From an uncultured Eubacteriales bacterium (GTDB taxonomy: Bacteria; Bacillota; Clostridia; Peptostreptococcales; Anaerovoracaceae): 64,000 nt of DNA. This document shows positions 26,326-35,565 of the stretch, one piece after another. The notes beneath the pieces are model-generated. The model was given only the letters and a program-made list of their open reading frames with translations, was not told the origin of the DNA and made no database searches. Every line of letters begins with the position of its first letter. Position 1 is the stretch's first letter. Location: positions 31,869 through 95,868 of the forward strand of contig CACYHR010000009.1 in NCBI GenBank assembly GCA_902774265.1, read 5' to 3'. Made by a program: the position numbers and the translations under genes.

Positions 26326-29007
26326 TCAGTCCTTCTTATCTCCGGACTTATCCGATTTGCTGTCGGATTTTTTGCCGCCCTTCTTCTTTTTTTCCTTTTC
26401 GACTTTTATCTCCGGAGGAGCAGTACCATCCGTGAAATATTCGCCGTTTCTGATAGTGATGTTCCAAGGCATGGATCTGTAATATCCTTCCCTTGCCCTG
26501 TCCATCCTGCCGACTATACGGCTCCACATCGAAGATGCCGCTTCGGAGCCGGCTGTCATCTGGACATTATCATCTGTACCGATCCACAGAGAAGCAGAAT
26601 ACGAAGGTGTGAATCCGTCGAACCAGATATCATATCTGTCATCGGTAGTACCTGTTTTACCTCCTACCCTTACTCCGTAGATCTGAGCCGGATAAGCAAT
26701 ACCATTTGAAACGACACTCTGCAGAACATTCGTCATGATCCAGGCAACGCCTTCATCCATGACTCTCTTTTCTTTACTCTTGCCCTTGAGTATAACGTTT
26801 CCTTCGCTGTCCTCTACTTTGGTGTAACAGATAGGTGTATTTCGTACTCCTCCGTTAGGGAATGCAGCATATGCACACGACATTTCGAGCGGAGTGACGC
26901 CCTCCGACATAGCACCGAGGCCGAGTGCAGCGTAGTTCAGGTCATTAACCGGCTCGTCACTGTCGTCAATCGCAGTTGTGATACCGAAATCCTTGAGCAT
27001 GTCCATCGAATACTGCACGCCTACCTGTACAAGGATCTTTACAGCGCAGGTGTTTATGGACTTCTGAAGAGCAGTCCTGAATGTATTGTAGCCTGAATAA
27101 CTGCGGGTGACATTTTGCGGCCATACCTGACCGTCGACTGTCATTCTTTCATCGATTACCTTTGATGCTACCGTCAGATAGTCGCCCCATCCGCTGGCTC
27201 CCTGGCTGTCATATCCCTTGTTTATGAACGGAAATCTCATGCCGTTCTTCTGGCATTCATAGCTTTTCTGCAGTGCTGCAGAATAAACGCTGAGCGGTTT
27301 GATCGAGGATCCGGGCTGTCTCGGATTTGTCGCTCTGTTAAACAGCATCTGTCCCTTGGCGCTTCTTGTCCCGGCCATTGCCTTTATCTTTCCTGTGCCG
27401 ATCTCGGTGACAACCATTGCCGCCTCAACACTTGAGCCCTCTTTGACCGCAGACGGGAATCCCTCTTTCTTTTTGAATTCTTCTGTAATGACTTTCTGAG
27501 CCTGCCGGTCCATAGTCGAATAAATGTTAAGACCCTTTGTATATACGATGTTGGCAGCTGTCTCTTCGCTTATATCGTATTTTTTCATCAGATCCTTTGT
27601 AACGGTCAGAATAAGGTAGTCCTTGAACGCGGACTGAGTCTTGTTTCCCGTCGAACCTGGATCGATGAAATCCTCTATTGGCTTCTTCGCTTTTTTTGCC
27701 TGCTTTGCAGTAATGTAACCCTGTTCCTCCATAAGGTCGAGTACAAGATATCTTCTTTCCTGCGAAGCATCATTGGCGTAGACACCTTTTTTGACTTTTT
27801 TGGTATTTTCGCCCTTCTCGCTCACTAGCAGAGCATATGATCCCGGAGCCTGAGGCAGGGCTGCAAGCGCAGCGCTTTCTTTAAGATTCAGTTCATCAAC
27901 ATCTTTTGAAAAATAGACTTTGGCGGCCGTATCCACGCCATAACAGCCGTAGCCGAGATAAATAGTATTGAGATATGCCGTAAGTATCTCTTTCTTGCTC
28001 AGTACCTGCTCTATCTCATACGCATAATACATTTCTATGATCTTACGCTTGACAGACCTGATGCTCTTTTCATCAGGCAGGAATATATTCCTGGCGAGCT
28101 GCTGCGTTATAGTACTGGTACCGCTGATTCTTTCACCCTTGAATGATTCCACGATTGCACCGAATATCCTCCTGAAATTGAATCCCTTATGTGTCCAGAA
28201 CGTCTTGTCTTCAATCGCGATAAAAGCATTCTTAAGATTGTCCGGGAGCTGTTCATATGTTGTGATCTCACGATTCTCTGCATAGTATATCTCATCAACC
28301 AGCTTACCCTTATCATCGTAGATATGTGTACTTACATCCAGCATTTCATATATCCTGTCAGGATGAATAACAGGCGCTTCGCTTATTGTCTTCGCAATAT
28401 ATGCGGAAATACCTATGCCGCCGAATATCACGACGATTATGAGCAGTCTGAATAAGCCCCTCAGACAGCCGACTCTCTTTTTAGGAGCGGCGGGATCCGC
28501 TGATTTTTTCTTCTTTTTGCCGGCAGCCATCTTGTTCACAGGCACCGCTTTGGAGGATGCTGTTTTTTGATCTGCTTCGGCCGGTTTCTTCGCCGGCGGC
28601 GCAGGCTTTTGCTGTGATCCGGCCGGTCTCTTTGCTGACGGCGCAGGTTTCTGCTGTGACCCGGCCGGTCTCTTCGCTGACGGCGCAGGTTTCTGCTGTG
28701 CTTCGGCAGACCTTTTCGGTGCAGAAGCAGGCTTTTTCAGAGGCTGTGACTTTGCAGAACCGGCCGTTTTGCTGTCAATGAGCTGCTGCAATTCAGCAGA
28801 GTCGATTTCAGACCATGTAAAAGTACCAGCATGCTGATGCTGGCTGCCTGCTTTTCCGTTAACGATAAATTCCATGCCGTTATCTGAAACCGTCTTGTTT
28901 CCCAGCGCGGCATCCTCGTTTCTGGTATCGGCCGTTATTATCCTTGGAAGCGCATCACGCGATGCAGGATCTTTAGAATTATTGCTCTTGTCCGACAAAT
29001 CTGTCAC
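26326..29007 (-). CDS. Class A penicillin-binding protein (transglycosylase/transpeptidase)
   Basis: Polymerises and cross-links peptidoglycan. 893 residues. A cytosolic N-terminus contains tandem Ala/Pro/Lys-rich units (repeated QQKPAPSAKRPAGS, about 105-150), then one membrane anchor (about 185-210). The GT51 domain has IEDKTFWTHKGFN near 265 and GTSTITQQLARN; the transpeptidase has SIKP (about 567), SINT, and GKTGTTDD near 784. A Lys/Ser/Asp tail ends it. The GTG at 29007 opens the frame only 8 bp after pduL; a TTG three codons later is better spaced from AAAGG and may be the real start. Confidence 0.95.
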   Translation of the reverse strand: MTDLSDKSNNSKDPASRDALPRIITADTRNEDAALGNKTVSDNGMEFIVNGKAGSQHQHAGTFTWSEIDSAELQQLIDSKTAGSAKSQPLKKPASAPKRSAEAQQKPAPSAKRPAGSQQKPAPSAKRPAGSQQKPAPPAKKPAEADQKTASSKAVPVNKMAAGKKKKKSADPAAPKKRVGCLRGLFRLLIIVVIFGGIGISAYIAKTISEAPVIHPDRIYEMLDVSTHIYDDKGKLVDEIYYAENREITTYEQLPDNLKNAFIAIEDKTFWTHKGFNFRRIFGAIVESFKGERISGTSTITQQLARNIFLPDEKSIRSVKRKIIEMYYAYEIEQVLSKKEILTAYLNTIYLGYGCYGVDTAAKVYFSKDVDELNLKESAALAALPQAPGSYALLVSEKGENTKKVKKGVYANDASQERRYLVLDLMEEQGYITAKQAKKAKKPIEDFIDPGSTGNKTQSAFKDYLILTVTKDLMKKYDISEETAANIVYTKGLNIYSTMDRQAQKVITEEFKKKEGFPSAVKEGSSVEAAMVVTEIGTGKIKAMAGTRSAKGQMLFNRATNPRQPGSSIKPLSVYSAALQKSYECQKNGMRFPFINKGYDSQGASGWGDYLTVASKVIDERMTVDGQVWPQNVTRSYSGYNTFRTALQKSINTCAVKILVQVGVQYSMDMLKDFGITTAIDDSDEPVNDLNYAALGLGAMSEGVTPLEMSCAYAAFPNGGVRNTPICYTKVEDSEGNVILKGKSKEKRVMDEGVAWIMTNVLQSVVSNGIAYPAQIYGVRVGGKTGTTDDRYDIWFDGFTPSYSASLWIGTDDNVQMTAGSEAASSMWSRIVGRMDRAREGYYRSMPWNITIRNGEYFTDGTAPPEIKVEKEKKKKGGKKSDSKSDKSGDKKD

Positions 29008-29015
29008 CCTTTTAT

Positions 29016-29591
29016 TTATTCATAGATTGCGGCCACGGTAGTTCCCGTCATGCCCGCGGCATTCCCTTCATCAGTATCGATGTGCATGATAGTATCGGAA
29101 TCCTCGGGATTAGTTCTGACGATAACGTCATCGAATATAAGTGAACGTTCTTCAGTCTCTATCCTGACCTTTACGACGTCATCTCTTTTTACTCCCCATT
29201 CCGCTGCGGTCTTCTCGCATATATGTATGTGCCTTTTTGCTATAATTGCACCTTCTTCCGCCTCATGCTCACCGCAGTCTCCGATGATCTTTATAGGTGC
29301 ACTGCCGGAGGTATCCCCCGATATCCTTACCGGCGCCTCTACTCCCAGCTTGCGGGCATCAGTCATCGAAAGTTCCACCTGAAGAGGTCTGTATGGTCCA
29401 AGTATAGCTACCTTTTTCATTTGTCCTCTCGGTCCCTCGAGTACTACCCTTCTCGAATCGACAAAAGCACCGCCGCCTGTAAGATCCTTGACCGAAGTCA
29501 TTTCAGCATCTTCGCCGAAAAGTTTTTTGTACACATCCTGCGGCAGATGCACATGTCTTGCCGAAATCTCCACGCTGAGTTTCTTTTCCAT
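29016..29591 (-). CDS. pduL: Phosphate propanoyltransferase PduL
   Basis: Zinc-dependent acyl-CoA phosphotransferase that converts acetyl- or propionyl-CoA to the acyl phosphate. 191 residues with the duplicated beta-barrel and its metal-binding histidines: SARHVHL (H13, H15), KRHIHI (H121, H123) and TIMHIDTDEGN (H170). No N-terminal encapsulation peptide and no microcompartment genes nearby, so it probably acts as a free phosphotransacetylase with an acetate kinase encoded elsewhere. AGGAAG lies about ten bases before the ATG. It is followed closely by the PBP gene. Confidence 0.93.
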   Translation of the reverse strand: MEKKLSVEISARHVHLPQDVYKKLFGEDAEMTSVKDLTGGGAFVDSRRVVLEGPRGQMKKVAILGPYRPLQVELSMTDARKLGVEAPVRISGDTSGSAPIKIIGDCGEHEAEEGAIIAKRHIHICEKTAAEWGVKRDDVVKVRIETEERSLIFDDVIVRTNPEDSDTIMHIDTDEGNAAGMTGTTVAAIYE

Positions 29592-29630
29592 TTAATTCAA
29601 CTTCCTTTCATGAAACAATAAACACTTTAT

Positions 29631-31412
29631 CTACAGGCTTGTAGAAGCCGGCATATCCTTGTAGACAGGAATAATAAAGGTCAGTGCCTCCTTTGTTATA
29701 CCATATGCTTTATATGCTGTTTTTGTAGAAGTCGCCTCGAAGAAAGGCGCCCTTATATTTGTCATATATACATGAGTACCGACCTTCGAAATGCCGTGTG
29801 TAACATCGAAACGCTGGAAGTATATGGTATTCTGTCCGTTATTTATATATCCGCTTGATATGAATTTTGCTCCTCCGTTAACGGATTTTTGCGGTGTCGT
29901 CCATCCCTTGTTCCGGGCATATGTTATTCCCTGAGTCACCGAACTGTACGCACCGATATTGAACGGATTGTATACTCCCTTTGAACCGTTGATCGCTATG
30001 CTGCCTCCGCCGGTCTCCTGTCTGGCACGCGACGCCAGATGTACAGGACTGACATCATATTTCTTTCCGGCATTGACAAATACCTTAGCCGTAAATCCGT
30101 ATCCCGGAAGCTTTGTCGGCTCAAGTATCTTTCCGACTGCACTTTTTGTCTGATAATCCGGATCATATGAAAGATCCTCAAACATATATATTCTGTTTTC
30201 TGTAAGGAAATTACGCGGATCCATAAAGAATGCTGCGGTATTACTGCTTGCCTTTACCCAGCTTTCTGCCTGTGCCGATCCTATAATAATAAGACCGGAT
30301 CCGCTCATCCATGCATTCTCGGCATCCGCCGAATTACTGTAAGCGGAAGAAAATTCTCTGTAATACTCTTCAACATCCTTCGCGGTCCCCTGTTCGATCT
30401 CTCCGGATGCAGTCTCATATATTATTGCTTCCGAATCACCATCATCCGGCCATAGAGACGATGTATATGAACCGCTGTTCATGCTTGCGCCTGACTCTAT
30501 CTGTGCGCTTCCTGCTATCTTCGAAACAGCTTCCTTCCACTTGATTCCCGTATTAAAAGCACGGAATCTCCAGTTCGGATGCTTTTTGTGAAGAGCTTTA
30601 AGTTTGCTTCTGTAAGCTTTTGGAAATCCCTGTTCCTTAAGATACGAATCAAACTCCTTATCAGTCATCGAAACAAAAGGATTGTCATCTTTTTTATTTC
30701 CCGCAGCTTTCTTTGATTCTGCAGATTTATCAGCGGAACTGTCTTTTTTCGGAGCTTCGGATATCGAATTGTCTTCAAGATCAGCTCTTCTGCCTGTTTC
30801 AATTTCTCCCGCTGACACATAATAGTATTCAGAACCGAGTTTTATCCTGTACCATTTCGGACTGCTTCCTGCAGTTGATTTAACAGGCTTGGCAAGAAGG
30901 CAAATACTGACATCAGTACCCTTTTTAAGAGTACCCGCTTTGCTCATAGCCGTACCTGCACCTTTTCTGTATGCAGTATTTTGGGTTACAACTCCCTTAT
31001 CACAGTCATATGATGTTATTTTGACAAGATCGGATCTGATATAGCCTTTTGAACCATTCACCGAAACATAATACCATCTGTCCGTTCTTTTGGTACTTGT
31101 TCTGCTCCTGAAGACTTCTTTATTGATGATGACACTTGTTCCTTTATCAAGTCTCGCAAGTTCTTTTGAATCAACCGTTGATGACTTGCGAAGAGCCGCA
31201 TAATCTCCGGCAGTGATCTTTCCCGCAGCAGAAGCCGTGTAAGCAAATGTTTCCGCTTGCAGAATAACAAAAGAACAAAGCAAAATAAGAACAGTGACGA
31301 TGAAAATCACCGGCACTCTCCTGAATGCATCTGTATTTACCGCTGTATTATCGTTTACAGCCTGTCTGCAATATCTGTCAGTTCTGAGCTGTCTGATAAA
31401 ATCCGTTTTCAT
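29631..31412 (-). CDS. Secreted SH3-domain N-acetylglucosaminidase
   Basis: Predicted peptidoglycan hydrolase. 593 residues: a short basic cytosolic stretch, one hydrophobic export/anchor segment (about 33-55), two bacterial SH3-like domains (WYYVSVNGSKGYIRSD and KWYRIKLGSEYYYVSAGEI), a Lys/Ser/Asp linker, then a glucosaminidase-type domain with NTGIKWKEAVSKI, YMFEDLSYDP, HLASRARQETGGGS and NPFNIGA. The QETGG motif holds the probable catalytic Glu of the GH73-like fold. No LPXTG or cell-wall repeats beyond SH3. Its role is likely cell separation or wall turnover. Confidence 0.88.
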   Translation of the reverse strand: MKTDFIRQLRTDRYCRQAVNDNTAVNTDAFRRVPVIFIVTVLILLCSFVILQAETFAYTASAAGKITAGDYAALRKSSTVDSKELARLDKGTSVIINKEVFRSRTSTKRTDRWYYVSVNGSKGYIRSDLVKITSYDCDKGVVTQNTAYRKGAGTAMSKAGTLKKGTDVSICLLAKPVKSTAGSSPKWYRIKLGSEYYYVSAGEIETGRRADLEDNSISEAPKKDSSADKSAESKKAAGNKKDDNPFVSMTDKEFDSYLKEQGFPKAYRSKLKALHKKHPNWRFRAFNTGIKWKEAVSKIAGSAQIESGASMNSGSYTSSLWPDDGDSEAIIYETASGEIEQGTAKDVEEYYREFSSAYSNSADAENAWMSGSGLIIIGSAQAESWVKASSNTAAFFMDPRNFLTENRIYMFEDLSYDPDYQTKSAVGKILEPTKLPGYGFTAKVFVNAGKKYDVSPVHLASRARQETGGGSIAINGSKGVYNPFNIGAYSSVTQGITYARNKGWTTPQKSVNGGAKFISSGYINNGQNTIYFQRFDVTHGISKVGTHVYMTNIRAPFFEATSTKTAYKAYGITKEALTFIIPVYKDMPASTSL

Positions 31413-31555
31413 AAATATATCTTTGAATATCTGTATCTCAGCAAAAATTAGATATCCGTCGCCGGCGAACCGGTACGATCAGCCGGAGCAATATCATTCT
31501 AACACCATATATATTGATGTCAAGCGGCCGGCTCATAACGGTATATGATAATATG

Positions 31556-31597
31556 TTACAATTCATCATCATGGAACCGGCCTCAGGTTGAATTGTA
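31556..31597. repeat. Inverted repeat TTACAATTCA...TGAATTGTA
   Basis: Same arms as at 12156-12204 (10 and 9 bases), 23-bp spacer, with an inner ACCGG/CCTCAGGT partial pairing. It lies between the tRNA terminator and the glucosaminidase gene. Confidence 0.5.
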
Positions 31598-31613
31598 GCA
31601 ATAATATTGCATA

Positions 31614-31650
31614 TTAAGAAAAGAAGCCTTGAGTCTGTTCTCAAGGCTTC
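31614..31650 (-). terminator. Rho-independent terminator of the tRNA operon
   Basis: GAAGCCTTGAG and CTCAAGGCTTC form a perfect 11-bp stem with a 6-base loop, followed on the minus strand by TTTTCTTAAT, three bases after the last tRNA. Confidence 0.92.
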
Positions 31651-31653
31651 GTG

Positions 31654-31729
31654 TGGTGCCCAGACTCGGAATTGAACCAAGGACACGGAGATTTTCAGTC
31701 TCCTGCTCTACCAACTGAGCTATCTGGGC
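31654..31729 (-). tRNA. tRNA-Phe(GAA)
   Basis: Cloverleaf on the minus strand with anticodon loop CTGAAAA, acceptor GCCCAGA/TCTGGGC and encoded CCA; 76 bases. Last gene of the array. Confidence 0.97.
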
Positions 31730-31733
31730 AAGA

Positions 31734-31809
31734 TGGTGGGCCATCTTGGGGTCGAACCAAGGACCGACCGGTTATGAGCCGGTTGCTCTAACCTCTGAGC
31801 TAATGGCCC
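31734..31809 (-). tRNA. tRNA with CAT anticodon (Met elongator or Ile2)
   Basis: Anticodon loop CTCATAA, acceptor GGGCCAT/ATGGCCC, encoded CCA, 76 bases. CTCATAA with a following CGGTC variable loop resembles Firmicutes tRNA-Ile2 (lysidine-modified) as much as elongator Met; sequence alone does not settle it. It is not the initiator. Confidence 0.93.
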
Positions 31810-31852
31810 ATCTTATATCTACTATTGATTAATATACTATCTTATCAAGGGT

Positions 31853-31929
31853 TGGTCGGGGTGGCAGGATTTGAACCCGCGGCCCACTGGTCCCAAACCA
31901 GTTGCGCTACCAAACTGCGCTACACCCCG
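31853..31929 (-). tRNA. tRNA-Pro(TGG), copy 1
   Basis: Anticodon loop TTTGGGA, acceptor CGGGGTG/CACCCCG, encoded CCA, 77 bases. Identical to the neighbour at 31958. Confidence 0.97.
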
Positions 31930-31957
31930 ATCGTTTTATCTATAATTCCCCTGATAG

Positions 31958-32034
31958 TGGTCGGGGTGGCAGGATTTGAACCCGCGGCCCACTGGTCCCA
32001 AACCAGTTGCGCTACCAAACTGCGCTACACCCCG
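31958..32034 (-). tRNA. tRNA-Pro(TGG), copy 2
   Basis: Same 77 bases as the copy at 31853; the 28-bp spacer between them is not repeated, so only the gene was duplicated. Confidence 0.97.
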
Positions 32035-32057
32035 TAGTATATAAATAATGATCTAAT

Positions 32058-32133
32058 TGGCAGGGGCAGTAGGACTTGAACCCACGGCACGCGGTTTTGG
32101 AGACCGCTGCTCTACCAACTGAGCTATACCCCT
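32058..32133 (-). tRNA. tRNA-Trp(CCA)
   Basis: Anticodon loop CTCCAAA, acceptor AGGGGTA/TGCCCCT, encoded CCA, 76 bases. Confidence 0.97.
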
Positions 32134-32365
<232 letters not shown>

Positions 32366-32381
32366 TTACAATAATCCGTCT

Positions 32382-32470
<89 letters not shown>

Positions 32471-32494
32471 AGATATTGCCGGGACAAGGTGTAT

Positions 32495-32570
32495 TGGTGA
32501 CCCATCGGAGATTCGAACTCCGGACACCTTGATTAAAAGTCAAGTGCTCTACCGCCTGAGCTAATGGGTC
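32495..32570 (-). tRNA. tRNA-Lys(TTT)
   Basis: Anticodon loop CTTTTAA, acceptor GACCCAT/ATGGGTC, encoded CCA, 76 bases. Confidence 0.97.
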
Positions 32571-32576
32571 GTAATA

Positions 32577-32651
32577 TGGCTGGGGTAGCAGGACTCGAAC
32601 CTACGAATGACAGAGTCAAAGTCTGTTGCCTTACCGCTTGGCTATACCCCA
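32577..32651 (-). tRNA. tRNA-Gln(TTG)
   Basis: Anticodon loop CTTTGAC, acceptor TGGGGTA/TACCCCA, encoded CCA, 75 bases. Confidence 0.97.
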
Positions 32652-32686
32652 GTAACAGCTACAGGGCAAACCGTGAAAAAAAGTAT

Positions 32687-32763
32687 TGGTGAGCCCACAG
32701 GGATTCGAACCCCGGACACACGGCTTAGAAGGCCGTTGCTCTATCCAACTGAGCTATGGACCC
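32687..32763 (-). tRNA. tRNA-Arg(TCT)
   Basis: Anticodon loop CTTCTAA, acceptor GGGTCCA/TGGGCTC with two G-T pairs, encoded CCA, 77 bases. Confidence 0.96.
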
Positions 32764-32794
32764 ACGATGCCCAACTTTTGTCTTAAAAAAAGAA

Positions 32795-32868
32795 TGGAGC
32801 GGATGATGAGAATCGAACTCACGCTATCAGCTTGGAAGGCTGAAGTTCTACCATTGAACTACATCCGC
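32795..32868 (-). tRNA. tRNA-Gly(TCC)
   Basis: Anticodon loop CTTCCAA, acceptor GCGGATG/CATCCGC, encoded CCA, 74 bases. Confidence 0.97.
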
Positions 32869-32874
32869 AAAAGA

Positions 32875-32949
32875 TGGAGCGGAAGACGAGATTCGAACTC
32901 GCGACCCTCGCCTTGGCAAGGCGATGCTCTACCCCTGAGCCACTTCCGC
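32875..32949 (-). tRNA. tRNA-Gly(GCC)
   Basis: Anticodon loop TTGCCAA, acceptor GCGGAAG/CTTCCGC, encoded CCA, 75 bases. Confidence 0.97.
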
Positions 32950-32954
32950 ACACT

Positions 32955-33039
32955 TGGTCGAGGGAGATGGATTCGAACCATCGAAAGCTGAGCTAACGGA
33001 TTTACAGTCCGCCCCCTTTGGCCACTCGGGAATCCCTCG
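32955..33039 (-). tRNA. tRNA-Tyr(GTA)
   Basis: Class II tRNA; anticodon loop CTGTAAA, acceptor CGAGGGA/TCCCTCG, encoded CCA, 85 bases. Own promoter at 33069-33096. Confidence 0.97.
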
Positions 33040-33068
33040 ACATCCAGGTTTAAATTTCGTTCCCGTCT

Positions 33069-33096
33069 ATTATAGCACAGTTTTCAGAAATGTCCA
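33069..33096 (-). promoter_or_regulatory. Internal tRNA promoter before tRNA-Tyr
   Basis: TGGACA (33091-33096), 16-base spacer, perfect TATAAT (33069-33074) on the minus strand, in a 76-bp AT-rich spacer. Confidence 0.8.
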
Positions 33097-33115
33097 CCTG
33101 TTTTTTTATTTAATT

Positions 33116-33190
33116 TGGAGCTGATGGAGGGAATCGAACCCCCAACCTGCTGATTACAAATCAGCTGCTCTACCGTTGAGCCACATCAGC
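33116..33190 (-). tRNA. tRNA-Thr(TGT)
   Basis: Anticodon loop TTTGTAA, acceptor GCTGATG/CATCAGC, encoded CCA, 75 bases. Confidence 0.97.
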
Positions 33191-33194
33191 GAAA

Positions 33195-33271
33195 TGGCGA
33201 CCGGGAACGGGCTCGAACCGTCGACCTCCAGCGTGACAGGCTGGCATTCTAACCAGCTGAACTACCCGGCC
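33195..33271 (-). tRNA. tRNA-Asp(GTC)
   Basis: Anticodon loop CTGTCAC, acceptor GGCCGGG/CCCGGTC, encoded CCA, 77 bases. Own promoter upstream. Confidence 0.97.
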
Positions 33272-33315
33272 ATTTAACTCGTTGATTTTGACAGCTGCGT
33301 TGTTGCCGCTCAACT

Positions 33316-33344
33316 ATGATACAACAGTTTGCTGTCTTTGTCAA
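33316..33344 (-). promoter_or_regulatory. Internal tRNA promoter before tRNA-Asp
   Basis: Perfect TTGACA (33339-33344), 17-base spacer, TATCAT (33316-33321) on the minus strand. Confidence 0.8.
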
Positions 33345-33361
33345 CCCCTTTTTTAAAAGGT

Positions 33362-33437
33362 TGGTGGGCGCAATAGGGCTCGAACCTATGACCCCCTGCT
33401 TGTAAGGCAGGTGCTCTCCCAGCTGAGCTATGCGCCC
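33362..33437 (-). tRNA. tRNA-Val(TAC)
   Basis: Anticodon loop CTTACAA, acceptor GGGCGCA/TGCGCCC, encoded CCA, 76 bases. First gene of the array. Confidence 0.97.
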
Positions 33438-33457
33438 GTCGTTTTTGACGCTCCGTT

Positions 33458-33486
33458 ATATTAGCACGGCTTTGGAGGTCTGTCAA
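33458..33486 (-). promoter_or_regulatory. First tRNA array promoter
   Basis: Perfect TTGACA (33481-33486), 17-base spacer, TAATAT (33458-33463). The -35 box overlaps the stop codon of yigZ. Confidence 0.85.
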
Positions 33487-34118
33487 CGACTTTTTTTAAT
33501 TTTTCTCAAATCTTTTCTTTCTTCAATAAGCACAGCCTGTCCGTTTGTAAGATTGTTCATCAGTCCGATGATCTCATCGGCGTCCTCTTCAAAACACTTC
33601 AGTCCGGCTTTGACGGCGTCCGAATACTCGGGGTCGCTTATCTCAAAGCGACCCTCTCCTGCCAGATTCTGCAGTTTGGTAAGATATGAATAATCAAAGC
33701 GATATACAAGGAGTCTGCTTTCCATTACTTCGCATATCCCCGCCGCTTCTATGCCGAGTCTGGCAGCTGCCGTATAAGCGCGCGCCAGTCCGCCGGTACC
33801 CAGTTTTATCCCGCCGAAATAACGTGTTACGACCACCGCCAGATTCGTAAGTCCTTCAGAAGCAATAAGCTTTAAAACAGGCATGCCCGACGTGCCTGAC
33901 GGCTCTCCGTCATCACTCGCCCACTGGTATTCCTGGCCCGGCCCGCAGACTATCGCGGGTACATTATGCGTGGCATCCCTGTATTCGGCCTTTATTTCGG
34001 CTGTAAACGCCTTTGCTTCATCAAAAGAACTCACGGGCATGGCATGTGCAATAAACCGCGATTTTTCCACGATATACTCTGCCTCGCCGTATTCAAAAAT
34101 CGTGTCATATAAGCGCAT
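33483..34118 (-). CDS. YigZ/IMPACT family protein
   Basis: 211 residues of the UPF0029 (YigZ, Impact) family, whose biochemical role is unsettled. Signatures are KSRFIAHAMPVSS near the N-terminus, WASDDGEPSGTSGMPVL, and VVVTRYFGGIKLGTGGLARAY, followed by a small ferredoxin-like C-terminal domain. It starts 8 bp after hslU on the same strand with only a weak ribosome-binding site, so it probably belongs to the topA-hslVU transcript. Its stop codon lies within the -35 box of the tRNA promoter. Confidence 0.93.
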   Translation of the reverse strand: MRLYDTIFEYGEAEYIVEKSRFIAHAMPVSSFDEAKAFTAEIKAEYRDATHNVPAIVCGPGQEYQWASDDGEPSGTSGMPVLKLIASEGLTNLAVVVTRYFGGIKLGTGGLARAYTAAARLGIEAAGICEVMESRLLVYRFDYSYLTKLQNLAGEGRFEISDPEYSDAVKAGLKCFEEDADEIIGLMNNLTNGQAVLIEERKDLRKIKKSR

Positions 34119-34126
34119 AATCGTCT

Positions 34127-35554
34127 TTACAGAATATACTTGTCCACATCAACTTCTCTGACCTTTTCATGCAGCTTTTCGAGCACGTACTGTCTGTCTA
34201 TGACTACGTCAGATGCATCCGGGTCAGGCAGGCTGAACGAGATATCCTCAAGGAGTATCTCGATTATGGTATGCAGCCTTCTCGCACCGATATTCTCTGT
34301 CTGCTCGTTCATGAGATATGCAAGGTTCGCGATCTCATCTATGGCATCATCGCTGAAATCGATTTTTACGCCCTCTGTCTCGAGCAGGGCTTTCTGCTGC
34401 TTGATAACCGCATTCTGAGGCACTGTAAGGATCTTTTTGAAATCCTCTTTGTCAAGATTCTTCAGTTCAACGTTTATAGGGAATCTGCCCTGCAGCTCAG
34501 GAATCAGATCCGAAGGTTTTGATACATGAAAAGCTCCTGCTCCGATGAACAGCATATGATCCGTCTTGACCGGACCGTATTTGGTATTTACGACGCTGCC
34601 CTCGACTATAGGCAGGATATCTCTCTGGACTCCCTCTCTGGAAACATCCGCGCCCGACCTCATGCTGTTTCCCGATGCGATTTTGTCTATCTCATCGATA
34701 AATATGATGCCGTTCTGCTCGGCATTCTCCAGAGCCTCATCGGTCACCTGATCCATATCGATCATCTTCTGGGCTTCCTGCTCCCTCAGTATCCTCCTGG
34801 CATCGCTGACCTTACATTTCTTGTGCTTTGTCTTCTTAGGCATCATATTCTCAAAAATATTGCCTATGGCAATCATGCCGTCGTTGAGGTCAAGCTGGTT
34901 CGCCTTTGGCACGTCATCAACCTCGATCTCGATGATCTGATCCTCGAGCTTGCCTGCCCTGAGCTGTTCCCTCACCTGATCTCTGGCCATCTTGATATCC
35001 GAATACTCCTGGCTCGATTCATACTCTTTCTGACGGTTTTCCTCGTATTCCTGTCTCTGCGACTTATATCCGAGATTTCCGAAGATATTGCCCAGCTGAA
35101 CTCCTCCGGTCTGCTTTGTTTCAGTCTCGCCCGGAATGATAGCTTTGACGATTATGTCCTCTGCGATCTTATCAGCCATTTCGATGTTTTCGTCCATCCT
35201 CTTCTGCTTGCTCAGCCTCATAGAAGCCTCTACAAGATCCCTGATCATGGAATCAACGTCTCTTCCGACATAGCCCACCTCGGTGAACTTGGTCGCCTCG
35301 ACCTTGACAAACGGCGCATCCATAAGCTTTGCCAGTCTGCGCGCGATCTCTGTCTTACCTACACCTGTTGGCCCCATCATCAGGATATTTTTCGGAGAAA
35401 CCTCCTCTCTCATCTGCTCGCTCAGCTGACTGCGTCTGTAACGGTTTCTGAGAGCGATAGCGACATATTTCTTCGCCTCGTCCTGCCCTATAATGTATTT
35501 ATCAAGCTCCGCAACTATCTGTTTAGGAGTCATATTCTTGATATTATCTGCCAT
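34127..35554 (-). CDS. hslU: HslU, ATPase subunit of the HslUV protease
   Basis: AAA+ unfoldase that feeds substrates to HslV. 475 residues: N-terminal TPKQIVAELDKYIIGQDEAK, Walker A GPTGVGKT (61-68), then a charged intermediate domain (about 150-250, rich in Glu, Gln, Arg), Walker B IIFIDEIDKIAS near 285, sensor regions and the conserved GARRLHTI. The C-terminus ends VREVDVDKYIL, the tail that docks into HslV. AGGAGG lies seven bases before the ATG. Directly downstream of hslV. Confidence 0.97.
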   Translation of the reverse strand: MADNIKNMTPKQIVAELDKYIIGQDEAKKYVAIALRNRYRRSQLSEQMREEVSPKNILMMGPTGVGKTEIARRLAKLMDAPFVKVEATKFTEVGYVGRDVDSMIRDLVEASMRLSKQKRMDENIEMADKIAEDIIVKAIIPGETETKQTGGVQLGNIFGNLGYKSQRQEYEENRQKEYESSQEYSDIKMARDQVREQLRAGKLEDQIIEIEVDDVPKANQLDLNDGMIAIGNIFENMMPKKTKHKKCKVSDARRILREQEAQKMIDMDQVTDEALENAEQNGIIFIDEIDKIASGNSMRSGADVSREGVQRDILPIVEGSVVNTKYGPVKTDHMLFIGAGAFHVSKPSDLIPELQGRFPINVELKNLDKEDFKKILTVPQNAVIKQQKALLETEGVKIDFSDDAIDEIANLAYLMNEQTENIGARRLHTIIEILLEDISFSLPDPDASDVVIDRQYVLEKLHEKVREVDVDKYIL

Positions 35555-35565
35555 ATCCCTGCCTC

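Noticed and set aside
28557-28781. Tandem repeat in the PBP gene as a mobile or regulatory element
   Set aside because: It encodes Ala/Pro/Lys-rich units in frame with the PBP N-terminus and is just low-complexity coding sequence.
32661-32672. ACAGGGCAAACC resembling the core of a c-di-GMP-I riboswitch
   Set aside because: It is only a spacer between tRNA-Gln and tRNA-Arg; the rest of the conserved aptamer is absent and tRNA sequence begins at once.
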